Below are positions 24,238-31,425 of a stretch of DNA of 33,174 nt, piece after piece (positions within the stretch are counted from its first letter, which is position 1; each line of letters opens with the position of its first letter). The DNA lies in NCBI GenBank assembly GCA_937124525.1, contig CAKZLA010000547.1, positions 1 through 33,174 of the forward strand, given 5' to 3'. Position numbers and translations under genes: made by a program. Source of the DNA: an uncultured Desulfobacterium sp. (GTDB taxonomy: Bacteria; Desulfobacterota; Desulfobacteria; Desulfobacterales; Desulfobacteraceae). The notes beneath the pieces are model-generated. The model was not told the DNA's origin and ran no database searches. It saw only the letters and a program-made list of their open reading frames with translations.

Positions 24238-24656
24238 TTTTGCTCCTGTTAAGTTTTGTTTTCCTTTCACAAGTTTTTGATGATTTTTCCACAATGCATA
24301 TATTTTTTTTGTTTTACAATAAAAATATGCCATTCTGCAAAGAATCTCCTATGGTGCACAAGGCACTGAAAAAAAGGAAACTGAACTTTCATCATTATCT
24401 TCTTAATTACTTTTTGGGGGAATCATAATGATTTTCAGGTGTGATTAAAAATTTGATTATTCTATGAAAATGGTTGGTATCCTTCATATGACCCTAAAAG
24501 TACTTTACAGTCTTTTGAGAAAAAGCCCCTGTAATTGGGAAATGCTTTAAAAAAGTGTAAAGTACTTTTGAAGGATGCCAAATTGTTCATGAAGATTGCC
24601 CTTAAGTTATATGCATTATGGTCCGATGTAATATGTAATTTAAACGGAGGTGAAAT
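24238..24656. other. Intergenic region with a repeat-bearing hairpin
   Basis: About 420 bp of AT-rich sequence without a convincing gene. The main content is the inverted repeat at 24476-24579. It also holds the leader of the small gene at 24657, whose strong Shine-Dalgarno CGGAGGTGA lies at about 24644-24652. Confidence 0.5.
24476..24579. repeat. Inverted pair of a 34-bp dispersed repeat
   Basis: AAAAGTACTTTACA (24496-24509) and TGTAAAGTACTTTT (24556-24569) are a perfect 14-bp inverted repeat around 46 bases. Outside it ATCCTTC (24479-24485) pairs with GAAGGAT (24570-24576); the left arm has ten extra bases between the two blocks. The full 34-bp left arm (24476-24509, read on minus) matches 27201-27234 on plus at 28 of 34 positions. 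Small size, symmetry and repetition suggest a MITE-like or REP-like element, or paired regulator sites built on AAAGTACTTT. Confidence 0.65.
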
Positions 24657-24944
24657 ATGCATTTTGTTATCGGGGCTCCCCAACGTATCGGCCCGTCCGC
24701 ACAAAAAATGGAAACCAGACATGGACAATTGGAAGCACGTGTTTTAAATATTCGGTCTCCCCGAAAACATCCAAGACGCAAATCCGCCCGGCCCCAGGAC
24801 AGGAGGTCCAGAACCCCGGAGCAGGATACTGCATCAGGTCGTGTCATGGTACTGCTGGTACCTGATGGGTATCAAATTCCAAGAGATATTAATTCCGGCG
24901 ACTACCGGGTTTTTGTAAGGTTTGCACGGCGTCATCGGCGATAA
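24657..24944 (+). CDS. Small Arg-rich protein, unknown function
   Basis: A 95-residue very basic protein (Arg-rich in residues 35-55 and at the C-terminal RFARRHRR) with a central hydrophobic strand VMVLLVPDGY. The family is not recognised. The ribosome-binding site is nearly ideal (CGGAGGTGA four to five bases before the ATG), which is why I accept it. It ends 49 bp before the poly-gamma-glutamate-hydrolase-like gene on the same strand, so the two may be cotranscribed. The basic character would suit nucleic-acid binding, but nothing shows that directly. Confidence 0.5.
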   Translation: MHFVIGAPQRIGPSAQKMETRHGQLEARVLNIRSPRKHPRRKSARPQDRRSRTPEQDTASGRVMVLLVPDGYQIPRDINSGDYRVFVRFARRHRR

Positions 24945-24993
24945 TCTATGGTTGCGAACAAACTTTAATAATCTTCTGATTTAATTTGAAATT

Positions 24994-25599
24994 ATGCCAG
25001 ATAAATATACGAATTATGATGAGTTAAGCCAGAAGGAAAGGCTAAATGTTGATTATACGATTTTCCATCGTGGGGTTGATTCTAACATTGCTGTAATATC
25101 TCCCCACGGAGGAGGCATAGAGCCGGGCACCATAGATATAGCAGATGCCATGGCCGGATGTGAGCATACCTTTTATGCATTCAAAGCTTTAAAAAAATCA
25201 GGGAACAGAATATTGCACATAACCAGCAATAGATTTGATGAACCCCTGGGAATACAGGTTGCACAAAATGCCCTTACTGTTATTTCAGTTCATGGCTCCA
25301 GATTCAGAACGGAAACAGTTCACATCGGCGGAAGAAATCAACACTTGAAACAAAAAATAATGCATGCATTGACAGTCGCTGGATTTAATGCCGAAATAAG
25401 TGAAGTATCTGGGCTTAAAGGGATCAGCCCTGAAAATATCTGCAACAGATGCAAAAGCGGGGAAGGGGTTCAACTGGAAATATCAAGGGGATTAAGGGAA
25501 AAAATGTTTGATAATCTTGATCACCGTAGTTTAAGAAAAAGGACGATTTGTTTTTACAAATTTGTTAACACCCTGAAAGAAGTTCTCTCAACCAATTAA
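24994..25599 (+). CDS. Poly-gamma-glutamate hydrolase family protein (DUF867/PghP-like)
   Basis: A 201-residue protein of the family that includes phage PghP, zinc enzymes that cut poly-gamma-glutamate. The signature VISPHGGGIEPGT (His38 in HGGG, Glu43) is clear. Later expected elements are the ITSNRFDEP block, SVHGSR (second His) and, near the end, GVQLEISRGLRE, the conserved E-(I/L)-(S/P)-xGLR segment. Length is normal for the family. Members occur in phages, where they strip capsules, and in bacterial chromosomes. It has no signal peptide. The start has no clear Shine-Dalgarno, suggesting coupling to the small gene upstream. Its end overlaps the LysR remnant tail to tail by 12 bp. Confidence 0.85.
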   Translation: MPDKYTNYDELSQKERLNVDYTIFHRGVDSNIAVISPHGGGIEPGTIDIADAMAGCEHTFYAFKALKKSGNRILHITSNRFDEPLGIQVAQNALTVISVHGSRFRTETVHIGGRNQHLKQKIMHALTVAGFNAEISEVSGLKGISPENICNRCKSGEGVQLEISRGLREKMFDNLDHRSLRKRTICFYKFVNTLKEVLSTN

Positions 25600-26109
25600 T
25601 CCGTTTGTTCTTCCTTCACCTGTCAAAGGCATGGAACGAAATTCTTCTGTGATATACTGGGCAAGGGTAGCCAAGGGCGAATTCTTACGAGAATGGGCTT
25701 GGTGCAGTGTCACCACTGCAGAGGGCAAGGCCGGTAAAGTCCCTTCGGGTAAAACGCGAAGGCCAGACAGATTGATGCTGGCCCCCACCGGTGCCACGGC
25801 CAACCCTGCTTTTACTGCTGCCAGAACCCCTGAAACGCTGGGGCTGGAATAGGCCACACGGAATTTAATATGGTTTTTCTTAAGAACCTTTTCTGTCCAC
25901 TGGCGGTAAATGCAATTATTAAATACCGCAATGGGTAAGGGCGAATGCTTTTCCGGCTCTGCATCTGTGGGGCTTACCCAGATAAGGGGTTCCTGCCTGA
26001 GCACCACCCCTTCGGGCTCAACCCCTTCGGCATTTCGAAGACAAAGGTCGATTTTGCCGGAATAAAACATTTTCAGCAGTTCTTCAGACATATCACACAA
26101 CAGATCCAC
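25588..26109 (-). pseudogene. LysR-type regulator remnant lacking the DNA-binding domain
   Basis: The 173 residues match only the effector-binding half of a LysR regulator: SEELLKMFYSGKIDLCLRN, LIWVSPTDAE, SVSGVLAAVKAGLAVAPVGAS and a C-terminal ALATLAQYITEEF-like helix. The ~85-residue N-terminal winged helix and linker are missing. The first codon I can offer is GTG at 26109, inside what should be the effector domain, and the frame is closed by a stop shortly upstream. No matching helix-turn-helix lies upstream in other frames, so the 5' part was deleted or replaced. A truncated product could still be made but would not bind DNA as a LysR protein. Confidence 0.75.
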
Positions 26110-26198
26110 ATATCTTATCCATTTGAGTTGCTTATGCCTACCATGACAATTAATTGCTTGTCAAACATCTGAAAAAAAGACCAAATAGCAAAATAGAA

Positions 26199-26218
26199 GG
26201 TACTCAGTATTGAGTACC
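26199..26218. promoter_or_regulatory. Palindrome upstream of the secreted repeat protein gene
   Basis: GGTACTCA (26199-26206) and TGAGTACC (26211-26218) form a perfect 8-bp inverted repeat around GTAT. It lies about 90 bp before the gene at 26305 and downstream of the missing LysR 5' end. It could be a dimeric regulator operator or a short hairpin; no T-run follows. Confidence 0.4.
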
Positions 26219-26304
26219 CGGGATTTGAAATTAACAAAAGCGATTTTGAATTACAATGATTTAAATGTGACTATTTTGATCTATACTAAAAAAGAGAGGA
26301 TATT

Positions 26305-26856
26305 ATGAAAACAAAAATAAAAAAAATTATCGGTATCTGGAGTGTTGCAGGCCTTCTGATTGCAGCAAATCTTGTTGTGGCAGCATCTCATAATCAGGAA
26401 AAAGCTTTAAACAAAGAATTGACGGCCCGCGTGGACATCAAAGGGGTTAGACTTTCTTCCCAACAATATGCAAAATACAAACATTCCCCGCTTTACATGG
26501 TCAGCATGGTTGGCAGCCTGGAAAAGAAAGATACTGATAAAACAACCCACGCTGTCAATGGAAAGACCGCCTTGGACTTATTATGTCAGAATAAGTCATT
26601 GTCCATTTCCAATAAGCATCCGTCCAGCAAATCTATGCAGGCCTCTTGCCATCATTCCCCACTTTACATGATTGGCCTTGGGAATATTCTGGAAAAGAAA
26701 AATATTGATAACGTATCCCATGCTCAAATTGTAAAACAAAGCAAGGGGGAGGCATCAACTTCACAGGGTGATATATCTGAAATAAAAAGTATTTCTAAAG
26801 AAAAAAGCCATGCATTCAATGGAAAAACTGCTTTAGACATAATGTGGGGTGCCTAA
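26305..26856 (+). CDS. Secreted protein with two internal repeats, unknown function
   Basis: A 183-residue protein with a good Sec signal peptide (basic start, hydrophobic 9-26, cleavage near VVAA-SHN). The mature part contains a duplicated module. Copy 1, residues 60-92, opens HSPLYMVSMVGSLEKK and ends HAVNGKTALDLL. Copy 2 opens HSPLYMIGLGNILEKK at 117-132 and ends HAFNGKTALDIM at 169-180, with a ~30-residue polar insertion between two HA pairs. The Shine-Dalgarno AGAGAGGAT is well placed. I know no family with this module. The location is unlinked to any operon, after the palindrome at 26199. The signal peptide suggests a periplasmic or extracellular role. Confidence 0.65.
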   Translation: MKTKIKKIIGIWSVAGLLIAANLVVAASHNQEKALNKELTARVDIKGVRLSSQQYAKYKHSPLYMVSMVGSLEKKDTDKTTHAVNGKTALDLLCQNKSLSISNKHPSSKSMQASCHHSPLYMIGLGNILEKKNIDNVSHAQIVKQSKGEASTSQGDISEIKSISKEKSHAFNGKTALDIMWGA

Positions 26857-27039
26857 TATCCGTCAATATTTTTCTGTACCATTCACGATTATCCATTTTT
26901 TCTTTCATCATAAATTGTTTAACAGGCCAGGGCACCTTGATTTCCCTGTGGAAAACCCGGCGGGGGCTTGATCATAACGTCGGCCATTTGATGTTGGAGT
27001 TTGCATTTTGCGTAAAATTGTCATATTGAGAGTTCATAG

Positions 27040-27128
27040 CCCGGTTTGTTGGTGTAACTCCTTTCTGAATAGATTGTTGATAGTGCATTATTTATTCTCA
27101 AACCGGGCATTTTTTGTCTATTTTTTTT
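27040..27128 (+). terminator. Terminator-like hairpin with large loop and T-run, possibly a small RNA
   Basis: GCCCGGTTTG (27040-27049) and CAAACCGGGC (27099-27108) are a perfect 10-bp inverted repeat, followed at once by ATTTTTTGTCTATTTTTTTT. The arms and U-tract are those of an intrinsic terminator on plus, but the 49-base loop is large. It may end the secreted-protein transcript or be a small stand-alone RNA. Confidence 0.5.
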
Positions 27129-27200
27129 GGCATCTTTCATTTTCCAGTTTACACTTGTTGGAGCAATCGGCCCATTTCTCGGGAACTATTTCCTAAAAAA

Positions 27201-27234
27201 TGTCAAGTACATTTGGAGTGATATGAAGGATGCC
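27201..27234 (+). repeat. 34-bp dispersed repeat, third copy
   Basis: Begins TGTCAAGTAC and ends GATATGAAGGATGCC. It matches the complement of 24476-24509 at 28 of 34 positions and the shortened copy at 24556-24579 over both ends. Unlike the 24.5-kb pair, it has no inverted partner nearby. Confidence 0.6.
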
Positions 27235-27290
27235 ACTTTTTTTCTCATTTATTATGATTTTGCTAACACCAATCAATGGCTATGTGGCCC

Positions 27291-27307
27291 ATGTTATGAC
27301 CAACCCC
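27291..27307 (+). repeat. 17-bp direct repeat, copy 2
   Basis: Identical to 22332-22348 (ATGTTATGACCAACCCC), followed by CATTA here and ATTA there. See copy 1. Confidence 0.6.
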
Positions 27308-27493
27308 CATTAACAGATATAGCCTAACCTGGACAAGATAGAACCAAAAAGGTTTTCTGATTTTTTTGCCAAAATAACATGAAAATTAGAGATAAGGATC
27401 TAATTTAAAAGGATTTACTCGTTTTCTAAAGTACAATTTATCATAAGTATTCTGAACTGGTAGACAATATTTTTCTTGCGGTTTCTGGGGCTC

Positions 27494-27522
27494 TTGACAT
27501 CAGGATATCCGCCTTATATTGT
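27494..27522 (+). promoter_or_regulatory. sigma70-like promoter of the pRiA4b ORF-3-like gene
   Basis: TTGACA (27494-27499), 17 bases, then TATTGT (27517-27522); TATATT two bases earlier is an alternative -10 with a 15-base spacer. A start near 27529 gives a ~35-nt leader with AAGGAGAT before the ATG. Confidence 0.55.
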
Positions 27523-27563
27523 TCTTGTGAACATAAATTGAAAAAAATAAATAAGGAGATAAA

Positions 27564-27980
27564 ATGATCTGGATACTAAAGGCAAAATTACTTTTTGGTG
27601 CTTATGCAAGGGAAGAATGGGAAGGAACGATTGAAATAGATGCTTCATCGACCTTAGAAGACTTTCACCTTGCATTACAAGAGAGCTTGGATTTTGAGAA
27701 TGATCATCTATATGAGTTTTATACTTCAAGAACAGAAAGGAGTTATAAACGTATTGCATACAATGATGACAATGGGTTGGTACATAAAAAAACCTTAGAA
27801 GCGTTATATCCCCTGGAGAAGGGTCATAAGCTTTTTTATTTATTTGATTATGGTGATAGTTGGACATTCAAAATCACCAAAAGTAGAAAAAAGCCCCAAG
27901 AGCCTGCTTTAGGTATAAAATATCCCAGACTCATTGAAGAAACAGGCGTTAAACCGGAACAATACCCTTCATGTGAGTAA
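27564..27980 (+). CDS. Plasmid pRiA4b ORF-3-like family protein
   Basis: A 138-residue protein matching the family named after ORF-3 of plasmid pRiA4b, small alpha/beta proteins of unknown function that are common on plasmids and islands. Family-typical features are WEGTIEIDASSTLEDFHLALQ near the start (substrate-like ubiquitin-fold strand-helix), DHLYEFYT, the LEKGHKLFYLFDYGDSWTFKI core (residues about 84-104, with the hallmark Y-x-F-D-x-G-D-x-W) and a C-terminal PRLIEETG-like segment. The family often ends with ...CPPED; here it ends YPSCE, so the C-terminus may be slightly shortened. A clean promoter and a strong Shine-Dalgarno (AAGGAGAT) precede it. The alpha/beta hydrolase remnant starts 5 bp downstream. 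Confidence 0.8.
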   Translation: MIWILKAKLLFGAYAREEWEGTIEIDASSTLEDFHLALQESLDFENDHLYEFYTSRTERSYKRIAYNDDNGLVHKKTLEALYPLEKGHKLFYLFDYGDSWTFKITKSRKKPQEPALGIKYPRLIEETGVKPEQYPSCE

Positions 27981-27985
27981 ACCCA

Positions 27986-28229
27986 ATGCTTTTACGTGAA
28001 AAAATTATCAAATCCATGGGTGCTCCAGTGGAAGAAAAGGTTGATCTTGTCGGCAATTCACAGGGGGGGACCAATTGCCTTGCAATTTGCCCATGACTAT
28101 CCTAAACGGGTGGAGAAACTTGTGCTGGCAGATTCCAGAAGCCTTGGTAAGGATATACCACTGGGGTCCGCCTTGGCCTATGGGCATTATTCCCAGAAAT
28201 TTCCGGCTTGCATGGATCGGGATGAATAA
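27986..28229 (+). pseudogene. Alpha/beta hydrolase remnant with a frameshift
   Basis: From ATG 27986 one frame gives VEEKVDLVGNSQGG, a nucleophile elbow, and then runs into a stop. At the run of seven G (28063-28069) the reading shifts, and another frame continues GPIALQFAHDYPKRVEKLVLADSR, exactly what should follow GxSxGG in this fold. Restoring one frame would give a continuous fragment of ~80 residues. Both the N-terminal strands and the C-terminal catalytic Asp/His region are missing, so it is a fragment as well as frameshifted. A sequencing error in the G-run would not restore the missing ends. Confidence 0.7.
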
Positions 28230-28278
28230 CACCCATAAGCCAAGCCTGACCCCGTTCTTGTATAAGCAAGGGCCAAAA

Positions 28279-28293
28279 ACTTGATAATCAAGT
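28279..28293. promoter_or_regulatory. Palindromic operator candidate before the U32 peptidase-family gene
   Basis: ACTTGAT (28279-28285), one base, ATCAAGT (28287-28293): a perfect 7-bp inverted repeat, flanked on both sides by a TATAAGC direct repeat (28260-28266, partly inferred, and 28293-28299). It lies ~110 bp upstream of the chosen start. It could be a regulator site; nothing shows which. Confidence 0.35.
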
Positions 28294-28405
28294 ATAAGCG
28301 CCCGGCATGGGCAAAAAACAGGAGTCTTATACCATTTTCATCCATTCCCGTCCCACAACCATCTTATGTAACAAGCAATCTGAAATTCGTCCCATAAAAA
28401 GAGAA

Positions 28406-30721
28406 ATGGAACTGCTGGCACCCGGCGGAGACATGGATTCAATCAAAGCTGCAGTCACAGCAGGGGCTGATGCCGTATACTGTGGTCTGAATAAATTCAA
28501 TGCCCGGGACCGTGCCACCAATATTAATTTTGAGGATTTGAACGGGATATTAAGTTTTGCCCATCGAAATGCCTGCAAAGTGTTTCTCACCCTTAATATC
28601 ATGGTGGTGGGAAGTGAAATCCCTCTTCTCATCAGTTTGATGAACAAACTTGTTAACACCTCAATAGATGGAGTCATTGTCCAGGATCTGGGCTTGTTCT
28701 ATCTTTTGTCAATATATTTTAAAACGATTGAAATCCATGCCTCCACCCAGTTGACAACCCACAATGAAGGTCAAATCCTTTTTTTAAACAAACTTGCTGC
28801 GTCCCGGGTCAATCTTTCCAGAGAATTAAATTTAAAGGAGATCAAGGCCCTTACCACCAAGGCCAATGAGCTTAATATCCTGACCGAAGTATTTGTCCAC
28901 GGCTCCCAATGCATCTCTTTTTCCGGCATCTGCTATATGAGCTCTGCGATGGGAGGAAATTCGGGAAATCGCGGCAGGTGCAGTCAACCCTGCAGAGACC
29001 GATATGTAACCACCCCCCAGGGTAAAGAGTTCCCCCTTAATCTCAAAGACAATTGTGCATACCTGGACCTGAGGCAGCTATACGATGCAGGGGTTGCATC
29101 ATTAAAGATTGAGGGACGGATAAAGAAATCTGATTATGTATATACGGTGGTCAATTCCTGGAGAAAACAACTTCATGGATTTTACACCAAAGATACACTG
29201 AGCCATGACACCAGTGATCTTTATAAAGTGTTTAACCGAGATTTTTCAGACCACTATTTAAGGGGAGACATTAACAAGTCCATGTTCATTGATAATCCCC
29301 GGGATAATTCCATCAAACATCTTATTGAAGTCAATCACCTTTCCAGGGAGAGAAAATGGGTAAAAGGTCAGAAAGATAATTTTAAAGAAAAAGCAGAAAT
29401 AAAAAGCATTGTAAAGAATAAAATTGAATCTGTAAGCACCTTAAAGGTTCCTTTAATCCTGACGATTTCAGGAAGACGAGGAACCCTTTTAAAAATATGT
29501 GTCAAGACACCCGAGACTTCCTTTGAGGTACTTTCAAAAAGCCCACTTGTAAATGCTGCAAAAACAAACCCGGCAAGGCCCGACGGCCATTCGGAGCATG
29601 AACCCGTTATTCCGGCAAAAAAACACAAAAAAAAGAAAAGTGCCTTTAAAACCCTGGATCACGATGATTTGTTAGTCCGCCTGAGCGCCATAAACGATAC
29701 GGAATATTACATTGAGGACCTGGACACAGCCGGGCTTGAAAGGGATCTTTTCATATCGTTTAATGCCTTCTCCTCAATAAAGAAAAGAATTTTATTCCTC
29801 CTGAATGGTTCAAGACAGCGGATTGAGCCCATTGAAATTCCCTTCTTACACAAACAACCCAGGCTGGAAGACGGACCTTCCCTGGCCATACTGATCTCAT
29901 CCCGGGAAGATGTGTATCTTTCCAATGCGACCTCAGCAGATATCTACTTTCAATTGCCCAATGGTTTCAAAAGGGAGCAGGCAAGATGCATGGATCTTTT
30001 TCTGAAAAACAGAAAATTGATTCCCTGGTTTCCTTCCATTTTAATCGGAGATGATTACACAGCTGCGGTGGAATTTCTTCATCAACTGCGCCCCCGGATG
30101 ATTGTGACAAACAACACCGGAATTGCCCATGAGTCCTGGAAAAAAGGAATCTCCTGGATAGCAGGTCCCCATCTTAATGTCGCCAATTCATTCAGTCTTT
30201 TGTGTTTAAAGGAAGGCTTTAACTGCCATGGCTCTTTTATTTCCAATGAATTGAGTAAATTTCAGATAAAACGCATGATTCAGCCTGAAAATTTCAAGCT
30301 CTACTATAGTATCTATCACCCTATTTTACTTATGACCAGCAGACAATGTCTGATTCATCAGGTCATTGGGTGTGAAAAAGACTGCATTGATGAAGACTGC
30401 ATTCAAAGTTGCCACAGATCTTCAACCCTGACAAATTTAAAGAACAATCCGCTTTTTATTCAAAAGACAAAGGGCAATTATCATTCCATCTATCATCGTA
30501 ACCATTTTTTAAATACAGATATCCTGGCAGACATACCTGGTATTTTTTCAAGTCTTTTCATTGATTTAAGGGATATAAAAACAGAAACTCAAATTGAGAC
30601 AAACAAAGTTGGCCTGATTGATCTTTTTGAAAATTTTTTAAAGGGTTCCCCAGGTTCAGAAGAGAGACTCAAACTGAACCTTCATCCAACCACGTGCACC
30701 CAATACAAAAAAGGGGTTTGA
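28406..30721 (+). CDS. U32 family peptidase-like protein (RlhA/YdcP-type)
   Basis: U32 proteins act in tRNA/rRNA modification (TrhP, RlhA) or as collagenase-like proteins. This 771-residue one opens MELLAPGGDMDSIKAAVTAGADAVYCGLNKFNAR, the standard U32 start. It goes on with IHASTQLTTHN, then FVHGSQCISFSGICYMSS and RGRCSQPCRDRY, whose cysteines match the cluster-type Cys of the family, and IEGRIKKSDYV. A U32-associated collagenase-like domain (DUF3656 type) follows at about 350-500, then a second barrel-like half with a CEKDCIDEDCIQSCH cluster near the end. RlhA, which hydroxylates 23S rRNA C2501 in E. coli, has a comparable architecture, so that role is possible. I chose ATG 28406 (AGAGA upstream) because the family starts there; the frame opens at 28307. 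The YkgJ-like gene follows after 38 bp. Confidence 0.85.
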   Translation: MELLAPGGDMDSIKAAVTAGADAVYCGLNKFNARDRATNINFEDLNGILSFAHRNACKVFLTLNIMVVGSEIPLLISLMNKLVNTSIDGVIVQDLGLFYLLSIYFKTIEIHASTQLTTHNEGQILFLNKLAASRVNLSRELNLKEIKALTTKANELNILTEVFVHGSQCISFSGICYMSSAMGGNSGNRGRCSQPCRDRYVTTPQGKEFPLNLKDNCAYLDLRQLYDAGVASLKIEGRIKKSDYVYTVVNSWRKQLHGFYTKDTLSHDTSDLYKVFNRDFSDHYLRGDINKSMFIDNPRDNSIKHLIEVNHLSRERKWVKGQKDNFKEKAEIKSIVKNKIESVSTLKVPLILTISGRRGTLLKICVKTPETSFEVLSKSPLVNAAKTNPARPDGHSEHEPVIPAKKHKKKKSAFKTLDHDDLLVRLSAINDTEYYIEDLDTAGLERDLFISFNAFSSIKKRILFLLNGSRQRIEPIEIPFLHKQPRLEDGPSLAILISSREDVYLSNATSADIYFQLPNGFKREQARCMDLFLKNRKLIPWFPSILIGDDYTAAVEFLHQLRPRMIVTNNTGIAHESWKKGISWIAGPHLNVANSFSLLCLKEGFNCHGSFISNELSKFQIKRMIQPENFKLYYSIYHPILLMTSRQCLIHQVIGCEKDCIDEDCIQSCHRSSTLTNLKNNPLFIQKTKGNYHSIYHRNHFLNTDILADIPGIFSSLFIDLRDIKTETQIETNKVGLIDLFENFLKGSPGSEERLKLNLHPTTCTQYKKGV

Positions 30722-30759
30722 CCCGGTGACCAACCCCAAATTTTAATATTGTTTGGAAT

Positions 30760-31422
30760 GTGGTACAAAAGGATAGCGCATCAAAAAATAATTTTAATAT
30801 TATCTGCCGGGGAATGCCCACCGGCATTGGAATAAATTTAGAAATGATAAAAGAAAAATTACCGAAATTAAAAGGTGTTTACAAAGAATTTGCCCAAAAG
30901 GCCAATGACGCAAAAAGAGAACAGGCCTGTGAAAAAGGGTGTGGCTTTTGCTGCAAAGAGGCAGGAAGCATTGATATTACCACCCTTGAAGGGCTTGCTA
31001 TAAGAGAAGCCATGAAGGCCTTACCCAGATCCCGGCAGAAAAGTCTTACCAAACTTTTTCAGCAGGAGATCAAAAAAAGGGAAAAGAGCCTTGTGGTTGC
31101 CTGCCCCTTTTTAATGAAAAACAATGCCTGCATGATTTATGAGGATCGTCCCTTTTCCTGCCAAAGAATCTACTCCACCCATGTGTGCACCCGGGAGAAC
31201 CCTCCCATGGTAAGCCGCCAGGTTATGGAAGATGCCAAGCTCACCATTAAGGCCCTGCAGGAGTTAGACATCACCGGATACTCAGGTCATATGTCCTATA
31301 TCCTGTATATGCTGTCCACGCCGGAATTTATGGACACCTATCTTAAGGGTGATTGTAAACCTGAAGAGATCATGGTTTTTGGAAAAGCCCATAAGATCGT
31401 CATTAACAAAATGGTGGTCTGA
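30760..31422 (+). CDS. YkgJ family cysteine cluster protein
   Basis: The product has 220 residues (202 if ATG 30814 is the start). The cysteine pattern of the zinc/iron-chelating YkgJ-type domain is present: CEKGCGFCC early, then ACPFL...ACMIYEDRPFSCQ and CTREN, giving about eight cysteines in the expected order C-x(3)-C-x(2)-CC ... C ... C-x-I-Y-E-x-RP-x-x-C. The biochemical role of the family is unsettled; metal binding is assumed. GTG 30760 has no good Shine-Dalgarno, while ATG 30814 has GGGGA just upstream, so the shorter form is quite possible. It lies 3 bp before the JetA-like gene, so these two are one transcript, probably with the U32 gene. Confidence 0.85.
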   Translation: MVQKDSASKNNFNIICRGMPTGIGINLEMIKEKLPKLKGVYKEFAQKANDAKREQACEKGCGFCCKEAGSIDITTLEGLAIREAMKALPRSRQKSLTKLFQQEIKKREKSLVVACPFLMKNNACMIYEDRPFSCQRIYSTHVCTRENPPMVSRQVMEDAKLTIKALQELDITGYSGHMSYILYMLSTPEFMDTYLKGDCKPEEIMVFGKAHKIVINKMVV

Positions 31423-31425
31423 GCC

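Larger units (their letters stand above)
26857..27493. other. Long AT-rich non-coding stretch with repeats and hairpins
   Basis: About 640 bp with only implausible short frames. It contains the wide hairpin with T-run at 27040-27128, the third copy of the 34-bp repeat (27201-27234) and the second copy of the 17-bp direct repeat (27291-27307). It looks like a place where elements have accumulated or decayed. Confidence 0.5.

Noticed and set aside
22332..27307. An integrative element with att sites
   Set aside because: The flanking 17-bp repeats are suggestive, but no integrase, transposase or tRNA gene is seen, so I report only the repeats.
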